Source: Deinococcus grandis (lineage in GTDB: Bacteria > Deinococcota > Deinococci > Deinococcales > Deinococcaceae). From it: a stretch of DNA of 64,000 nt. This document shows positions 62,745 through 64,000 of this stretch, piece by piece. The position numbers were made by a program, and so were the translations under genes. Below the pieces are notes generated by a model. It was given only the letters and a program-made list of their open reading frames with translations. It had not been told where the DNA came from and ran no database searches. Where the stretch lies: the NCBI RefSeq assembly GCF_001485435.1, contig NZ_BCMS01000001.1, positions 184,001-248,000 of the forward strand, given 5' to 3'. The number at the start of each line of letters is the position of its first letter. Within the stretch, counting starts at the first letter, position 1.

Positions 62745-63206
62745 ATGACCACCCGCGATCCCCACCCGCTGAACCTGCTGCGCGAGGAGGCCCGCCACGC
62801 CGACCCGCGCGCCGTGCAGCGTGACCTGAACGCCCGCCCCCTCCCCACGCTGGAACCCGGGGAGTGGAGTGCGGGCGCCGAGGAAGCCCTGCGCGACTGC
62901 ATCGGCATGGAACGCAAGATCCAGATGGAGATGCGCATCGGCCTCGAAGGGCACCTGGACGGCCTGCCGCTGCGCCGCACCGCGCCCCTGGCGGGCATGA
63001 CCCTCCCCGAGCTGCTGGCCGAGCACGCCGAGGGCCGCCGCATGCTCCTGCGCGTCCTCGACCGACTGCTGACGGTGGGCGAGACGCACGACATCCGCGC
63101 CTGGACGATGGGCGAGGAGGTTCCCCCGGCGGTGTACATCCTGGCGCTGCGGGGCCGCCTCGCCCGCCTGGACGGCTACATCAACGAGGAACGCGTGACG
63201 CCCTGA
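62745..63206 (+). CDS. Hypothetical protein (153 aa)
   Basis: Helical protein MTTRDPHPLNLLREEARHADPRAVQRDLNARPLPTLEPGEWS... with EEALRDCIGMERKIQMEMRIGLEGHLDGLPL and a second helical block TLPELLAEHAEGRRMLLRVLDRLL. No recognised family. A weak leaderless -10 (CAGACT, 62732-62737) ends 7 nt before ATG 62745. Its TGA stop is part of the left end of repeat copy E (CCCTGATCAG). Confidence 0.65.
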   Translation: MTTRDPHPLNLLREEARHADPRAVQRDLNARPLPTLEPGEWSAGAEEALRDCIGMERKIQMEMRIGLEGHLDGLPLRRTAPLAGMTLPELLAEHAEGRRMLLRVLDRLLTVGETHDIRAWTMGEEVPPAVYILALRGRLARLDGYINEERVTP

Positions 63207-63347
63207 TCAGACGGATTCCGTCTGTTTCGTTGACAGATCGGAACACCACCGATCTGCCAACTCCACGCCCGGAACCCGCTTCTCTCCTTCTCGCATCCGC
63301 TCGGGTTGAACGGTTTTTGCAAACCATTCAACCGGAGTCCGTATCAG
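63203..63347 (+). repeat. Dispersed MITE-like element, copy E
   Basis: Fills the space between two convergent genes exactly. Left end CTGATCAGACGGATTCCG, right end (reversed) CTGATACGGACTCCGG. Hairpin 1 ACAGATCGG/CCGATCTG, hairpin 2 GGTTGAACGG/CCATTCAACC. The left TGA ends the plus-strand gene (63204-63206) and the right TGA ends the minus-strand gene (63344-63346). Confidence 0.82.
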
Positions 63348-63763
63348 TCCGTGAAGCGCAGCAGGTACCCGTCGGGGTCCTGCACGAGCAGCTGCCGCTG
63401 CGTGTGCGCCACCTCGCCCTCCAGGTACGTCTCGGTGCGCAGCGGCTGGAACAGCGGGGAGCCCTCCGCGACCAGCCGAGTGTGGAGGGCGTCCAGCTGC
63501 GGGTGGACGATCTGGAAGTTGATCCCGCGCCCGAACGGCACCTCCAGCGGTCCGGTCAGCCACGCCTTCCCCGGCTCCGCCTGCTCCAGCATCCACTGCA
63601 CGCGGCCCAGACTCAAATACGCGAACCCGGGGCGCGTGTAGTGCAGCGTGAACCCGAACACGCGCGTGTACACGTCCAGCGAACGCCCCAGGTCACGGGT
63701 CATCAACTCGGGCACCATTGGGGCCCACTCGGTCACGGGCACCAGCGAGACGTTCTCGGTCAT
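63344..63763 (-). CDS. VOC (glyoxalase/bleomycin-resistance) family protein
   Basis: 139 residues with the paired beta-alpha-beta-beta-beta layout: VPELMTRDLGRSLDVYTRVFGFTLHYTRPGFAYLSLGRVQWMLEQ in the first half and INFQIVHPQLDALHTRL...RQLLVQDPDGYLLRFTD in the second. Such proteins may bind bleomycin-type drugs or be dioxygenase/isomerase enzymes; the partial metal ligand set (Glu in LEQ, late residues) is not decisive. Leaderless: TACGCT (63770-63775) ends 6 nt before ATG 63763. Stop codon comes from repeat copy E. Confidence 0.85.
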   Translation of the reverse strand: MTENVSLVPVTEWAPMVPELMTRDLGRSLDVYTRVFGFTLHYTRPGFAYLSLGRVQWMLEQAEPGKAWLTGPLEVPFGRGINFQIVHPQLDALHTRLVAEGSPLFQPLRTETYLEGEVAHTQRQLLVQDPDGYLLRFTD

Positions 63764-63769
63764 GGGCGC

Positions 63770-63775
63770 AGCGTA
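63770..63775 (-). promoter_or_regulatory. Leaderless -10 element (TACGCT)
   Basis: Ends 6 nt before ATG 63763 of the VOC gene. Confidence 0.5.
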
Positions 63776-63810
63776 GCGGCCGCCAGCGGCGCGCGAATCG
63801 GTGTGGTGGC

Positions 63811-63945
63811 CTACGCGCCCCGTCGGTGGGGTTTGGGAGTCCGGACGCGGAGTCTGCCGGTGCGGCCTCCGTTGCTGCGGCTGCCGTACTTGACGCGCCA
63901 CTCGACTTTCGCCTGCCGGATGCTCCGATGCAGAGGATTTCGCAT
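63811..63945 (-). CDS. Possible small very basic protein (44 aa)
   Basis: Frame reads MRNPLHRSIRQAKVEWRV, then KYGSRSNGGRTGRLRVRT, ending PKPHRRGA. Fourteen Arg/Lys, GG-rich; AAGG lies about 6 nt before the ATG and TACACA is 10 nt upstream. It could be a small nucleic-acid-binding protein or chance. The rest of 63764-64000 shows nothing else. Confidence 0.3.
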   Translation of the reverse strand: MRNPLHRSIRQAKVEWRVKYGSRSNGGRTGRLRVRTPKPHRRGA

Positions 63946-64000
63946 GTGCCTTCAGTGTGTACCGCGCGTCTGACAGCGGTCTGTCAGGTGGTCTTGACCG

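Overview
The window is chromosomal DNA from a GC-rich bacterium, most probably a Deinococcus species. The inference rests on the very high GC, on orthologue-like small proteins of Deinococcus-Thermus type, and on about twenty-five genes whose -10 hexamer (TANNNT-like) lies only 5-8 nt before the start codon. That spacing is the signature of leaderless mRNA, which is common in Deinococcus. Nothing in the window is a decisive species marker.

Layout. 0-2.6 kb: phosphate-type two-component pair and phoU. 2.9-11 kb: housekeeping genes (metK, coaD, rsmD, the yqeK-LCP-rsfS ribosome/envelope cluster, and the cdaA-cdaR cyclic-di-AMP pair). 12.9-16.8 kb: a four-gene type IV pilin/minor pseudopilin operon. 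17-26 kb: a bacterial dynamin, a Rid protein, a frameshifted nucleotidyltransferase, an aldo/keto reductase, a Ca2+/H+ exchanger, a fused MntA-HepT toxin-antitoxin protein, acpS, two small exported proteins, a tRNA/rRNA uracil methyltransferase and tRNA-Ala(GGC). 26-34 kb: der, acs, a DinD/BRO-like gene and lptF-lptG. 34.2-36.5 kb: a type II restriction-modification system, with a NaeI-family endonuclease facing a C5-cytosine methyltransferase and a winged-helix protein, placed just downstream of ackA-pta. 39.8-50.1 kb: a long one-strand locus encoding a roadblock-domain protein, a secreted/multi-TM protein, a large coiled-coil protein interrupted at a homopolymer, a 1097-residue DUF4157 (eCIS-core-type) protein, two paralogous proteins with identical ends and divergent middles, and a small protein. 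50.2-64 kb: tRNA-Arg(CCT), corA, crcB-xseA, sulfurtransferase, macro domain-gmk, kbl, lpdA, hemW, a PaaI thioesterase, a VOC protein and several hypotheticals.

Three layers cut across the genes. (1) A family of five roughly 140-165 bp elements (near 5.3, 6.6, 24.5, 54.4 and 63.3 kb) with terminal inverted repeats like CTGATACGGANTCCG and two internal hairpins whose stems vary in compensating ways; the ends of these elements supply the stop codons of several genes and the start/ribosome site of rsmD. (2) Short tandem repeats of 7-8 nt, arranged as inverted arrays or embedded at gene starts (31.1, 36.5, 60.2, 60.6 and 62.1 kb). (3) Two near-identical cassettes in which a strong consensus promoter runs straight into an intrinsic terminator (28.54 and 29.03 kb), flanking one small membrane-protein gene.

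The most unusual biology is the DUF4157 locus with its diversified paralogue pair, the MITE-like elements that contribute gene ends, the promoter-terminator cassettes, and the defence-like genes (NaeI system, MntA-HepT fusion, DinD/BRO-like gene with a palindromic operator) scattered among housekeeping operons.
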